DNA of 32,381 nucleotides from Myxococcales bacterium (GTDB lineage: Bacteria; Myxococcota_A; Polyangia; Polyangiales; JAFGIB01), in the NCBI GenBank assembly GCA_028817905.1, contig JAPPOR010001056.1, positions 1 to 32,381 on the forward strand. The letters are read 5' to 3'. This document shows, piece after piece, positions 17,417-27,393 of this stretch (within the stretch, counting starts at the first letter, position 1; each line of letters starts with the position of its first letter). Under the pieces are notes generated by a model. It was not told where the DNA came from and made no database searches. It saw only the letters and a list, made by a program, of their open reading frames with translations. Both the position numbers and the translations under genes were made by a program.

Positions 17417-19495
17417 ATGGCGGCCCAGAGCGACGACAACCCGTTACTGACCATCGAACATCCCATTGCTTTTGACCGTATTCGCGCCGAGCACGTTGAG
17501 CCGGCGATCGAGGCTTTACTCGAAGAGGGTCGGCATCGTCTAGAGGCCCTGGCTACAGGCAACGGTCCACGTACCTACGAAAACACGCTTGGGGCGTTGG
17601 AGTCGATGACTGAGAGGCTCTCGCGGGCAATGGGCGTGATCGGCCACCTGGAATCGGTTGCGACTTCGCCCGAGTTGCGGGCGGCCTACAATGCTGTGCA
17701 GCCCCCGGTCAGCGCGTTCTTTTCTAGCATTCCCATGTCCGAAGGGCTATGGCGTGCCTTGCTCGCGTTCGCCGACACGGATGAGGCCAAGCGGCTCGAT
17801 CCAACTCGCGCGCGTCACCTGGCGCGCACCCTTGACTCGTTCCGCAGGGAGGGGGCGGAGCTGGACGAGGCGGGCAAGAAGCGCCTGTCCGAGCTCAACG
17901 TGGCTCTGGCCGAGGCGACCACGAAGTTCTCCCAAAACGTGCTCGACGCGACCAACGCCTTCGAGCTCATCGTCGAGGAACGCGCTCGGCTCGAGGGACT
18001 ACCCGAACGCGCCGTGGCCGCCGCGCGTCACAGCGCGCAGAGCAAGGGCCGGTCCGGCTACCGCTTCACGCTCCAGGCACCGAGTTTCGTGCCAGTGCTC
18101 AACCATGCCCATGACGCGGCCATTCGTGAGCAAGTCTATCGCGCCCTCAATACGCGCGCTCTGGGTGGTGATCACGACAACTGCACGCTCGTCGACCGCA
18201 TCCTGGCCCTGCGTCAGGAGAAGGCCGAGCTGCTTGGATATGACAACTTCGTGGACCTGGTGCTCGCTGACAGGATGGCGCGCACGGGCGACAAAGCCCG
18301 TGCGTTCGTGGCGGGCTTGCGGGCCAAGTCCGAAGAAGCCTTCAAGTCAGAAAACGATGAGCTCATGTCCTTTCGGCGCTCGCTGGAAGGTGAAGGTGCG
18401 CCTCCGCTGGAGCCGTGGGATGTTGGCTATTACGCGGAGCTGCAACGCAAGGCCAAGTACGACTTCGACGAGGAGGTCCTGCGTCCGTACTTCCCGGTGG
18501 ATCGGGTGTTCGAGGGAATGTTCGACCTGGTCCACAAGCTCTACGGCATTGCGGTGGAGGAGGCGACAGGATTGCCCGTATGGGATGCTAGCGTCCGGAC
18601 CTACCGGATCAAGGACAGGGATGGCGCTGAGCTGGGCGTGTTCTACGCCGACCTGTTTCCGCGTGAAACCAAACGCGATGGTGCCTGGATGAACGACTTT
18701 CTGACGGGCGAGCCGGAGGTCAACGGGTGGACTCCGCACGTCGGCCTCATTTGCGGAAACCTGACGCCGCCCCTTGGGGGAAGTCCCGCCCTGCTGGGTC
18801 ATCGCGAGGTTGAGACGGTCTTCCACGAGTTTGGCCATCTCTTGCATCACATGCTTAGCCGCGTGAGCGTGAAGGCCCTTTCCGGTACCAACGTGGCGTG
18901 GGACTTCGTCGAGCTACCCTCCCAGATCATGGAGAACTTCTGCTGGGAGCGCGCGAGCCTGGACCTGTTCGCTCGCCAGCACGAGACAGGCGAGCCCATT
19001 CCGGAGTCGCTGTTTGAGCGAATGTCGCGAGCGCGTACCTATCGCGGCGCGAACATGATGATGCGGCAGCTCGGCTTTGCGAGCCTCGATCTTGCGCTTC
19101 ACATGGATCGGCCGCAGCGCTTGGAGGCGGGTGGTTGTGAGGATCTGGTCGCCTACGCGCGGACTGTCATGCAACCGTTTGCGTCGGCGCCGCTAAGGGA
19201 CGACTACGCGATGGTGCTGAGTTTCGGGCACCTTTTCAGTCATTCGGTTGGCTATGCGGGAGGCTACTACTCCTACAAGTGGGCCGAGGTGCTCGACGCC
19301 GACGCGTTCAGCAGATTCCGCGAGGCAGGCCTGTTTTCGCCCGAGGTTGGCGGTGAGTTTCGGCACAAGATTCTCGAGAAGGGTGACAGCCGTGACCCGA
19401 TGGAACTCTTCGTCGATTTCATGGGCCGCAGGCCCGACGAAGCACCGCTCCTGGAGCGTTCGGGGATTCATCGCACCGAGCCCGGAACCCGATGA
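17417..19495 (+). CDS. M3 family metallopeptidase (oligopeptidase A-like)
   Basis: ATG at 17417 (MAAQSDDNPLLTIEHPIAFDRI); zinc motif HEFGHLLHHML; C-terminal SVGYAGGYYSYKWAEVLDADAFSRF. Confidence 0.93.
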   Translation: MAAQSDDNPLLTIEHPIAFDRIRAEHVEPAIEALLEEGRHRLEALATGNGPRTYENTLGALESMTERLSRAMGVIGHLESVATSPELRAAYNAVQPPVSAFFSSIPMSEGLWRALLAFADTDEAKRLDPTRARHLARTLDSFRREGAELDEAGKKRLSELNVALAEATTKFSQNVLDATNAFELIVEERARLEGLPERAVAAARHSAQSKGRSGYRFTLQAPSFVPVLNHAHDAAIREQVYRALNTRALGGDHDNCTLVDRILALRQEKAELLGYDNFVDLVLADRMARTGDKARAFVAGLRAKSEEAFKSENDELMSFRRSLEGEGAPPLEPWDVGYYAELQRKAKYDFDEEVLRPYFPVDRVFEGMFDLVHKLYGIAVEEATGLPVWDASVRTYRIKDRDGAELGVFYADLFPRETKRDGAWMNDFLTGEPEVNGWTPHVGLICGNLTPPLGGSPALLGHREVETVFHEFGHLLHHMLSRVSVKALSGTNVAWDFVELPSQIMENFCWERASLDLFARQHETGEPIPESLFERMSRARTYRGANMMMRQLGFASLDLALHMDRPQRLEAGGCEDLVAYARTVMQPFASAPLRDDYAMVLSFGHLFSHSVGYAGGYYSYKWAEVLDADAFSRFREAGLFSPEVGGEFRHKILEKGDSRDPMELFVDFMGRRPDEAPLLERSGIHRTEPGTR

Positions 19496-19510
19496 TGGAG
19501 CGCGCCAGCG

Positions 19511-19596
19511 CTAGCGACCTTGTCCTGACGCGTCCAGTGAAAGTAGCGCGTTCAAGTTTGACTCAAACGTTCGCGAAACACTGACTCAAGGTCGCT
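19511..19596 (-). repeat. Palindrome-ended intergenic element, copy 2 (inverted relative to copy 1)
   Basis: AGCGACCTTG (19513-19522) / CAAGGTCGCT (19587-19596); reverse complement matches 9430-9513 at about 66 of 84 positions without gaps. Confidence 0.85.
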
Positions 19597-20344
19597 CGTG
19601 GGAAAGGTCCACCAGGTTGGCGGTGGGGACGCGTCGGTCAATGGACATGTACGCCAGGTTCAGCCAGGCCGTGCAGCGATCGAGGATGTCGCCATCGGCA
19701 CTGGCTACGATGTCGTTACAGCGTGACAGTACCGGGTCCGGGTCGGCGACCACCTCGGCTGCCAGGGGCCAGCCGCCGCGCCGGGCGTGTTCGTTGATCA
19801 GGGCCGCCAGCCGGCCGCTGTTGGATACCGGGCGGTCGAGCAGCAGCAAGCAGGAGGCCGCGCCCAATTCCCGGACGACGTCTGCGAGGATCGTCAGGGC
19901 CGGCACGGTTTCCTCGACCCGACGGTAGGACCCGTGCACACCCGCAATATCGCGAGCGGCCCCGTCACGGCCAACCAACACGATTCCCCCGGAAAGGGCG
20001 ACTTCCAAAGTGGTCAGGATGTTGAAGCCGTCGACCCAGAGGGGCCGGTCTCGCACCGCGTCGGGCGTGACCATGCGAGCCTGGCGCAGCCGCGCACGCT
20101 CGGGCGCACAGGCACAGCGGGAAACCGCGGCGCGCTGTCTACCCGACAGGGCGTGGCGATCGCCGACCAGCTTCAAGCTCGAGAGCGGCGCGTAGCCACG
20201 ACCGAGGAGCCAGCTGAGTTCCTCGGTTGCCGCGCACAGACTGGGACGTGCCGCGGGGCAGAACGCGACCGGATCGTGCGGGTGCAAACCGCGGTGTTTG
20301 CGGGTGTCCGGCATCGAGCCCTGAGAGGTGTGCAACCCGAGCAC
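19586..20344 (-). CDS. DUF434-like domain protein
   Basis: [39 protein letters not shown]...LWVDGFNILTTLEVALSGGIVLVGRDGAARDIAGVHGSYRRVEET...LLLLDRPVSNSGRLAALI. The true start may be downstream (e.g. 20314). Confidence 0.7.
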   Translation of the reverse strand: MLGLHTSQGSMPDTRKHRGLHPHDPVAFCPAARPSLCAATEELSWLLGRGYAPLSSLKLVGDRHALSGRQRAAVSRCACAPERARLRQARMVTPDAVRDRPLWVDGFNILTTLEVALSGGIVLVGRDGAARDIAGVHGSYRRVEETVPALTILADVVRELGAASCLLLLDRPVSNSGRLAALINEHARRGGWPLAAEVVADPDPVLSRCNDIVASADGDILDRCTAWLNLAYMSIDRRVPTANLVDLSHERP

Positions 20345-20466
20345 GGGCTGGCATGCCGTGCCCGTGCCCGTGCCCGACTGTTCCCGACGTGGGAGGATAC
20401 TGTGGTAGCGCCGAGTCGATAGGCGCGCAACGTAGGTGGACTACCCCCTTGCAGGCCGACCCTCCG

Positions 20467-21915
20467 TCAACCCGCTGGGGACTCGTTGACAACCCAGCGC
20501 GAGCGGGGATGGCGGCGGCGGCGGTGACAGCGAATCGCCCTTGGCCGTTTCTTGGGATTGCGCCACGTGACCTTCTTGACTCGGCTTCGCTTGCCCGAGC
20601 GGTGGCGAATCCCTGGCCGGAACAGCGGTCCCGGGTCGCAATTCTTGTTTCGATGCATGAGCTCGAAGTGCACATGAGGCCCCCGACTGATGCCTGTGCT
20701 GCCCACTTCCGCAAGGATGGTTCCGCGCGTGACGGGTTCGCCGGCGGAGACGAAATTGACCGAGTTGTGGGCGTACATCGTGACCCAGCCGCCGGGGTGG
20801 ATGACCATGACGACGTTGCCGTACCCGCGCAGCTCGTTACCCGAATAGGCAACGATTCCAGGCGCTGCGGCGCGCACGTTCCAGCCGATCTTGCCCATGA
20901 TGTCGACCGCCAAGTGGTAGCCGCCCTCTCCGGAACCGTAGCCGCGCACGAACCAGCCCTTTGCGACGGGCCAGCGCAGGGTCCCGACGAGCCTGCGTGT
21001 GCTTCCGGCTGCACGGATCCAGCGCGGCTTGACCCGTCCGCGAAGCAGCTGCCTGGCCACGCGGCGTGTGCCGAGTCCGAGCTTCCGAGCGGTCCGTTGG
21101 GCCCGTTCGGTGCGGGGCGACCGTCGGCGCTTGACTCGCCCGCGCTTGTCCTGGGTCACGCCGGGAATCAGGATCTTCTGCCCCCTGCGTAGGGACTTGA
21201 GCTGCTTTTCACTGAGGCCGTTGGCGGCCATGATTTCGCCGGCACCCACGCGAAAGGTACGCGCCAGATCCCAAATCGTCTCACCGGCCGCGAGCGTATG
21301 CTCGATACCTTTGGCGCCCCGTCGAGCCCTGGCCTTGGCGCGTTTCGCCTGTCGTCCTGATAGCCCCGGGATGATGAGCGCTTGTCCCGGCCGCAACCGG
21401 CTCGCGCTGTCGTCGGTCAAGCGGTTGCGTTTCATGATCGCATGGACCGGAACATCGTAGTGGTGAGCCAGGGTCCACAGACTCTCACCGCGCGAGACGT
21501 GGTGGTATACGCCGTCCCTCAGTTTGGGCAGCCTGCTGCGGCGGTCTGCGCGATCGCTGGCGGTCTCGACGTCCCGCAGGCGGGCGCGGCCGGGGATCTT
21601 GAGCTCCTGACCCTTGTGCAGACTCCGCCCCTCGCTGCGAGACATGTGGTTGGCCGTCAGGATGTCTTCGACATTCAGTTCGTAGGCGCGTGCGATGTCC
21701 CACAAGGTCTGGCCGTCTTCGATCGGGTGAATGACGAAAGTCGGGTCTTGTACGGCGTCGATCGACGGGGCCGCGGCCTGGGCCGGTGCGGCCGGGGCCA
21801 GGGCGGCAGGAGCAGATTTCCCGGCCTCGTCGGTGCAGGCCGACAGCAGGAGCCCGGCAGCTAGCCACCGTACAGCCAGCCATCTGGTTACGGCGCAAGC
21901 TCCTCTCGACCGCAT
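20467..21915 (-). CDS. LysM-repeat M23 peptidase, probable lipoprotein
   Basis: Start MRSRGACAVTRWLAVRWLAAGLLLSAC (lipobox); three LysM segments (GQTLWDIARAYEL, GESLWTLAHHYDV, GETIWDLARTFRV); M23 motifs YHLAVDI and HVHFEL. Confidence 0.93.
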   Translation of the reverse strand: MRSRGACAVTRWLAVRWLAAGLLLSACTDEAGKSAPAALAPAAPAQAAAPSIDAVQDPTFVIHPIEDGQTLWDIARAYELNVEDILTANHMSRSEGRSLHKGQELKIPGRARLRDVETASDRADRRSRLPKLRDGVYHHVSRGESLWTLAHHYDVPVHAIMKRNRLTDDSASRLRPGQALIIPGLSGRQAKRAKARARRGAKGIEHTLAAGETIWDLARTFRVGAGEIMAANGLSEKQLKSLRRGQKILIPGVTQDKRGRVKRRRSPRTERAQRTARKLGLGTRRVARQLLRGRVKPRWIRAAGSTRRLVGTLRWPVAKGWFVRGYGSGEGGYHLAVDIMGKIGWNVRAAAPGIVAYSGNELRGYGNVVMVIHPGGWVTMYAHNSVNFVSAGEPVTRGTILAEVGSTGISRGPHVHFELMHRNKNCDPGPLFRPGIRHRSGKRSRVKKVTWRNPKKRPRAIRCHRRRRHPRSRWVVNESPAG

Positions 21916-22053
21916 GACTGAAACCGTATCACAGTGTGAGGACGGCCCTTGAGGGCTAGCCGCCTGAGGTCCGAGCGTGACCCGGACCAGGTCAACAACC
22001 GGGCTTGCGGCTGTGCCTTGAAATCCTGGCCCGCGCGTGCGGCAATAGCGGGC

Positions 22054-22833
22054 ATGCGTGTGGCGCTCAGCGTGGCAGGGTCGGATCCATCGGGTGGCGC
22101 CGGGATTCAGGCAGACCTCAAGGCGTTTCACCAGCATCGGGTGTACGGCGCAGCTGTCATCACTCTGCTGACCGTGCAGAATACCGTCCAGGTCAGCGAG
22201 GTGTCCCTGCAGACGCCGGCCTTTGTTGCGGCTCAGCTCGATGCGGTCCTTTCCGACCTACCGGTGGCCGCCATCAAGACGGGTGCCCTGGGGACGGGGC
22301 CGATCGCGGCGGCGGTGGCACAGTGCCTTGCCCGTCGCGGCCTGCCACTGGTGGTCGATCCGGTCGTTTCCGCCACCCATGGGGCTCAGCTGCTCCGCGC
22401 GGATGCGATCGGCGCCCTTACGTCCGAATTGCTGCCGCTGGCGACCATCGTGACCCCCAACCTCAACGAGGCGGCGCTTCTGACGGGCGCGGAGGTGCGC
22501 ACCGAGGACCAGATTCGGCAGGCGGCGCTGATGATACATGGGCAGGGCGCCGGTGCGGTGCTCATCAAGGGAGGGCACCGGGAAGGAGCTCCCGACGATC
22601 TTCTGTACGCGAATGGCGTATTTCACGTCCTGCGGGGGGAGCGTGTGGCGGGTCGCGGCACCCACGGGCTGGGCTGCAATCTGTCCGCTGCGATCTGCGC
22701 ATGGCTCGCGCGGGGCGAGGACGTGCTGACCGCCTGTCAGCGAGCCAAGGCCTGGGTCGCGCGCGGGATTGCGGGCGCGCCGGGTCTTGGTCAGGGAGCC
22801 GGCCCGATCGACGCGCTTGTGCCTATTCCATGA
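22054..22833 (+). CDS. thiD: Hydroxymethylpyrimidine/phosphomethylpyrimidine kinase
   Basis: MRVALSVAGSDPSGGAGIQADLKAF, VVDPVVSATHGAQLL, TPNLNEAALLTG. Confidence 0.93.
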   Translation: MRVALSVAGSDPSGGAGIQADLKAFHQHRVYGAAVITLLTVQNTVQVSEVSLQTPAFVAAQLDAVLSDLPVAAIKTGALGTGPIAAAVAQCLARRGLPLVVDPVVSATHGAQLLRADAIGALTSELLPLATIVTPNLNEAALLTGAEVRTEDQIRQAALMIHGQGAGAVLIKGGHREGAPDDLLYANGVFHVLRGERVAGRGTHGLGCNLSAAICAWLARGEDVLTACQRAKAWVARGIAGAPGLGQGAGPIDALVPIP

Positions 22834-22871
22834 GCGATGCATCTGTGATCGTGTGCAGCGATCTTGCTTTG

Positions 22872-22897
22872 CCAGGGGTGCTGCTGGTAACCCCTGG
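22872..22897 (+). terminator. Hairpin between thiD and parC
   Basis: CCAGGGGT-N10-ACCCCTGG; no U tract. Confidence 0.4.
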
Positions 22898-22950
22898 TCC
22901 CCGGTTGAACTGAACTGTCGTGCAGCCCTTTTGACGGAGACCGAGCACAC

Positions 22951-25323
22951 GTGGCCAGTAAGAAGAAGAAAAGCTCACAGGGCGATCTCTTTGATGGGTC
23001 TGCGGCGATCGCCCACCCGATCGAGGATGCGCCGCTGTCCGAGGAAACCCGACGGCGCTACCTGCACTACGCGTTGAGCGTCATCACGGCCCGTGCGCTG
23101 CCGGACGTACGTGATGGGCTCAAGCCGGTTCAGCGTCGCATTCTGTATGCGATGCACAACGACCTGCACCTTCGGCACGATGCCAAATATCGCAAGTGCG
23201 CGCTGATCGTTGGCGACGTCATGGGTAAGTACCACCCCCACGGTGACTCGGCGATCTACGACGCGCTGGTTCGCATGGCGCAGCATTTCTCCCTGCGTGC
23301 GCCCCTGGTCGATGGGCGCGGCAACTTCGGTTCGCCCGATGGAGATGCGGCCGCCGCCATGCGCTACACCGAAGCGCGCCTGAGGCAACTGGCCTCGGAG
23401 ATGCTCGGTGAGCTCGGCAAGCGCACGGTGCCGTTTCGTCCGAACTACGACGGCACGCGCTTCGAGCCCGTCGTCCTGCCGTCGCGCTTCCCGAACCTGC
23501 TGGTCAACGGAGTGCAGGGCATCGCCGTCGGGATGGCCACGTCCATCCCTCCCCACAACCTCGGGGAGGTGATCGACGCGGCGGTCGCGCTAATCGACGA
23601 TCCCGATGTCCCGGTGAAGGGCTTGCTCAAGTTCATCAAAGGCCCCGACTTTCCCACTGGTGGTCAGTTGCTTAGCACGCGCAAGGAGCTGCTGTCGGTT
23701 TATACGGAGGGGAGCGGTTCTCTCAAGCTGCGCGGTGAGTGGAAAGCCGAGACTCCGAAGCGCGGCAACGAGCAGATCGTGATTACCTCGATTCCGTACG
23801 CTATCAAGCGCGCCAGCCTAGTCGAAAAGATCGCGGAGGTGATCATCGCGCGCAAGCTGCCTGCGTTGCTGGATGTACGCGACGAAAGCACCGATGAGAC
23901 ACGCATCGTGCTGGAGATCAAGAAGGGCACGGATCCGCAGCTGGTGATGGCCTACCTTTACAAGCACACGCCCATGCAGACCGGCGTGAGCGTGGACCTG
24001 ACATGTCTGGTGCCGACGGAGAACCCCGAGGTTCCGGGGCCGTCACGACTGGATCTGGCGCAGATCCTTCGCCACTTCCTCGATTTCCGAATGGACGTCG
24101 TGACGAAGCGCCTGGAGTTCGACCTCGAGGCGTTGCGCAAGCGCATCCACATTCTGGAGGGCTTTGCGATCATCTTCGACGCGCTCGATGAGACGATCCG
24201 GATCATCCGTCGCTCCGACGGCAAGAAGGATGCAGCTGCCAAGCTTATCAAGCGCTTTTCGCTCACCGAGGAGCAGGTCGAGGCGATTCTCGAGTTGAAG
24301 CTCTACCGGCTTGCGAAGCTCGAGATTCTGCTGATCCGTGAGGAGCTAGAGCAGAAGCGCGCAGAGGCGACCCGCATCGAGCGCTTGCTCAAGAGTCCGA
24401 AGGCACGGTGGAAGCTGATTCGAGGAGAGCTACTCGAGATCAAGGAAGGGTACAACGATCGTCGGCGCACCCGTATCGTAGCGTCTTCGGACGAGCCGGA
24501 GTTCGATGCGGAGGCGTTTATCCTCGAGGAGGATGCCCACGTCATGATTACGCGCCAGGGGTGGATCAAGCGGCAGCGGGAAATCAAGGATGTGACTGCG
24601 ACCCGAACGCGTGAGGGGGACGCGGTGCTGGACGTGGCAGCTGGCTCGACGAAGTCCGTGCTGGCGTTGTTCTCGAATATGGGCACTTGCTACGTGTGCC
24701 GTGTGGTGGACGTGCCGGCCACGACCGGGTACGGCACGCCGGTGCAGAAGCTCTTCAAGCTGGCGGATGGGGAGCGGATCGTGAGCATGATGGGCTTCGA
24801 CCCGCGTGTGCTCGAAGTGCCGCCCATCGACGAGGACTCGGAAGACCTCGAGGGGCCCTACGCGATCGCGGTCACAAAGGGCGGCATGACCCTGTGTATG
24901 TCGTTGCGCGGCCACCGGGAGCCCAGCACTCGGGCGGGTCGTCGTTACATGCGGCTATCCCAGGGGGACGAGGTGCTGTACGTCGGGCTGTGCGGTGAGG
25001 AGGACTACCTGGCGTGTGCCAGCAAGAAGGGCAGGGCGCTCATTTGTGATGCCGAGGAAGTGTCCCTGCTGGCGGGACCGGGCAAGGGGGTGATGCTGAT
25101 CAAGCTGGACAAGGGAGACGAACTGGTCGGTGCGCAGCTATTGCACGCGCCATCCGAAGCGTTGCAGGTCGAAAAAGAGTCGGGGGCGTCGTTTTCGGTC
25201 AGTCGTCGCAAGTATCAGCCGGTTTCGCGTGGTGGCAAGGGCCACGCCATGTTCAAGCGCGGGAGTCTCAAACGGGTCCTCCTGCCCGTTCCTGAGATGC
25301 CTGAGCTGCCGGAGAAGGGCTAG
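22951..25323 (+). CDS. parC: DNA topoisomerase IV subunit A
   Basis: GTG start; [58 protein letters not shown] active site; no GyrA-box QRRGGKG seen; followed directly by the subunit B gene. Confidence 0.88.
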   Translation: MASKKKKSSQGDLFDGSAAIAHPIEDAPLSEETRRRYLHYALSVITARALPDVRDGLKPVQRRILYAMHNDLHLRHDAKYRKCALIVGDVMGKYHPHGDSAIYDALVRMAQHFSLRAPLVDGRGNFGSPDGDAAAAMRYTEARLRQLASEMLGELGKRTVPFRPNYDGTRFEPVVLPSRFPNLLVNGVQGIAVGMATSIPPHNLGEVIDAAVALIDDPDVPVKGLLKFIKGPDFPTGGQLLSTRKELLSVYTEGSGSLKLRGEWKAETPKRGNEQIVITSIPYAIKRASLVEKIAEVIIARKLPALLDVRDESTDETRIVLEIKKGTDPQLVMAYLYKHTPMQTGVSVDLTCLVPTENPEVPGPSRLDLAQILRHFLDFRMDVVTKRLEFDLEALRKRIHILEGFAIIFDALDETIRIIRRSDGKKDAAAKLIKRFSLTEEQVEAILELKLYRLAKLEILLIREELEQKRAEATRIERLLKSPKARWKLIRGELLEIKEGYNDRRRTRIVASSDEPEFDAEAFILEEDAHVMITRQGWIKRQREIKDVTATRTREGDAVLDVAAGSTKSVLALFSNMGTCYVCRVVDVPATTGYGTPVQKLFKLADGERIVSMMGFDPRVLEVPPIDEDSEDLEGPYAIAVTKGGMTLCMSLRGHREPSTRAGRRYMRLSQGDEVLYVGLCGEEDYLACASKKGRALICDAEEVSLLAGPGKGVMLIKLDKGDELVGAQLLHAPSEALQVEKESGASFSVSRRKYQPVSRGGKGHAMFKRGSLKRVLLPVPEMPELPEKG

Positions 25324-25325
25324 GA

Positions 25326-27230
25326 ATGTCCTACACAGCTAGCAATATCGAGGTTCTCGAGGGCCTCGAGCCGGTCCGAAAGCGCCCGGCGATGTACATC
25401 GGCGGGACCGACAAAGCCGGGTATCATCACCTGCTGTGGGAGATCGTCGACAATTGCGTCGATGAGGCGATCAACGGCCACGCCAGCAAGATCGAGGTGG
25501 TGATCGACGAGGACCAACGGGCTGCCACCGTGACCGATGATGGCCGCGGCATTCCGGTCGACGTGCACAAGAAGTTCAAACGGCCGGCGCTTGAGCTGAT
25601 TCTGTGTACCCTGCACGCGGGCGGCAAATTCGATGAGGGCAGCTACAAGGTGTCGGGCGGTCTCCATGGTGTGGGGTCATCCGTCGTCAACGCGCTATCG
25701 GAGCGGATGGTCGCGACCGTCAAACGGGGGGGGCACGAGTACACCCAAAGCTATGGGCGCGGGACACCCACAACCAAGCTAAAAAAGGGAAAGGCCGTGC
25801 GTGGGCATGGGACGAAGATCTACTTTCGCCCCGACTCCAAGATCTTTGGCGAGCGTATGAAGTTCGATCTAGGTCTCGTTCGCGAGCGGCTGGAAGCGAA
25901 GAGCTACCTGCATCGAGGACTCCTGATCACCCTGGTCGGCCCGGCGGGAGAGCGCGAGGAGTTCCATCATCCGGGCGGGATCACCGAGTATCTTGGCAAG
26001 CTGATCGAACAGCGCGGCAAGCCGCCGACCCACCCGACGGCGTTTTCCCTCGAGCGCGACAGCGATCCCCGCCTGGAACTGTCCTTGCAGTGGACTGAGA
26101 GCACGGACGAAACGATCAAGTCGTACGCCAATGGGATTCCCACTGGCTCGGGCGGGACGCACGAGAACGGCTTTAAGCAGGGGCTGGGCAAGGCCATCCG
26201 CGGCTACATGCAGACCAAGAAGCTACAGCCGAAGGGTGTAACGATCACGGCCGAAGACATCCGCGAAGGTGTGGTTGCGATCGTCAGTGTGTATGTCAGT
26301 GACCCGCAGTTTCAAGGACAGACCAAGGACCGCCTCAACAATCCCGAAGTCACGAGTCCTGTGGAGTCGGCCCTGCGGGTGGCGCTGGAACAATGGCTGC
26401 TCGACAACGCCAGCTCCGCCGACGCCATTGTGGCGCGCATCGTTACGGCCGCCCGGGCACGCGCGGCGAGTCGCGCCGCTGGGCAGCAGGTGCTGCGCAA
26501 AACCGCTGTAAGCCACCGTTTGAATCTACCCGGTAAGCTGGCCGACTGTTCCAGCACCAACCCTGCCGAGTGCGAGCTGTTTCTGGTCGAGGGGGACAGT
26601 GCCGGGGGCAATGCCAAGCAGGGACGAGACCGTCGTACGCAGGCGATTCTCCCCCTACGAGGTAAGGTATTGAACACCGAACGGGCAAGCACCGCGGCGG
26701 TACTCGCGAACAAGGAGTTGCAGGCCGTCGTCTCGGGGCTCGGATGTGGGGTAGGCAAGGATTTTGATATCTCCAAGCTCCGCTACGCTCGCATCTTCCT
26801 GTTGATGGATGCGGACTCTGATGGCCACCACATCACGACCCTGCTCTTGACGTTCTTCTATCGTCACCTGCCGGGGCTCGTGAAAGGCGGCCATGTGTAC
26901 CTATGTATGCCGCCGCTCTATCGCATCGACGCCGCCAACCAGACGTACTGGGCCATCGACGATGCCGAACGCGAGCGCGTCATTGCGGGCCTGCCCAAGA
27001 ACGTCAAGCCGGACATCAGTCGCTTCAAGGGCTTGGGTGAAATGCCTGCCGAAGATCTCAAGCACACCACGCTCGATCCCAGGCGGCGGCGCGCGCTGCG
27101 CGTCACGATCAGCAACGAGTTCGAGACCGACCAGTTGATGAATGATTTGATGGGCAAGGATCCATCCGCCCGCTATCAGTTCATCATGGAGTCGGCCAAG
27201 CATGCAGAAGCCGAGGAACTCGATCTGTAG
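25326..27230 (+). CDS. parE: DNA topoisomerase IV subunit B
   Basis: [82 protein letters not shown]. Confidence 0.9.
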   Translation: MSYTASNIEVLEGLEPVRKRPAMYIGGTDKAGYHHLLWEIVDNCVDEAINGHASKIEVVIDEDQRAATVTDDGRGIPVDVHKKFKRPALELILCTLHAGGKFDEGSYKVSGGLHGVGSSVVNALSERMVATVKRGGHEYTQSYGRGTPTTKLKKGKAVRGHGTKIYFRPDSKIFGERMKFDLGLVRERLEAKSYLHRGLLITLVGPAGEREEFHHPGGITEYLGKLIEQRGKPPTHPTAFSLERDSDPRLELSLQWTESTDETIKSYANGIPTGSGGTHENGFKQGLGKAIRGYMQTKKLQPKGVTITAEDIREGVVAIVSVYVSDPQFQGQTKDRLNNPEVTSPVESALRVALEQWLLDNASSADAIVARIVTAARARAASRAAGQQVLRKTAVSHRLNLPGKLADCSSTNPAECELFLVEGDSAGGNAKQGRDRRTQAILPLRGKVLNTERASTAAVLANKELQAVVSGLGCGVGKDFDISKLRYARIFLLMDADSDGHHITTLLLTFFYRHLPGLVKGGHVYLCMPPLYRIDAANQTYWAIDDAERERVIAGLPKNVKPDISRFKGLGEMPAEDLKHTTLDPRRRRALRVTISNEFETDQLMNDLMGKDPSARYQFIMESAKHAEAEELDL

Positions 27231-27393
27231 CCGATCCGCTTACACGCAAGTGCACGCAGGCAGATGTATGCTCGGTGACAGACGAGCTTGATGAAGCCGG
27301 GGTCACCTGAAATAATGAAATTTCGGAGCTTTGTTCGGCCTCTCCAGACCGGGCACGCACCGACCGTTCTCGACTCGCTCGAGTGGGCTTTGC

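Noticed and set aside
21916-22053. Possible TPP riboswitch upstream of thiD
   Set aside because: The thi-box core sequences (CUGAGA, ACC-U-GAACCUGAUC type) are not present.
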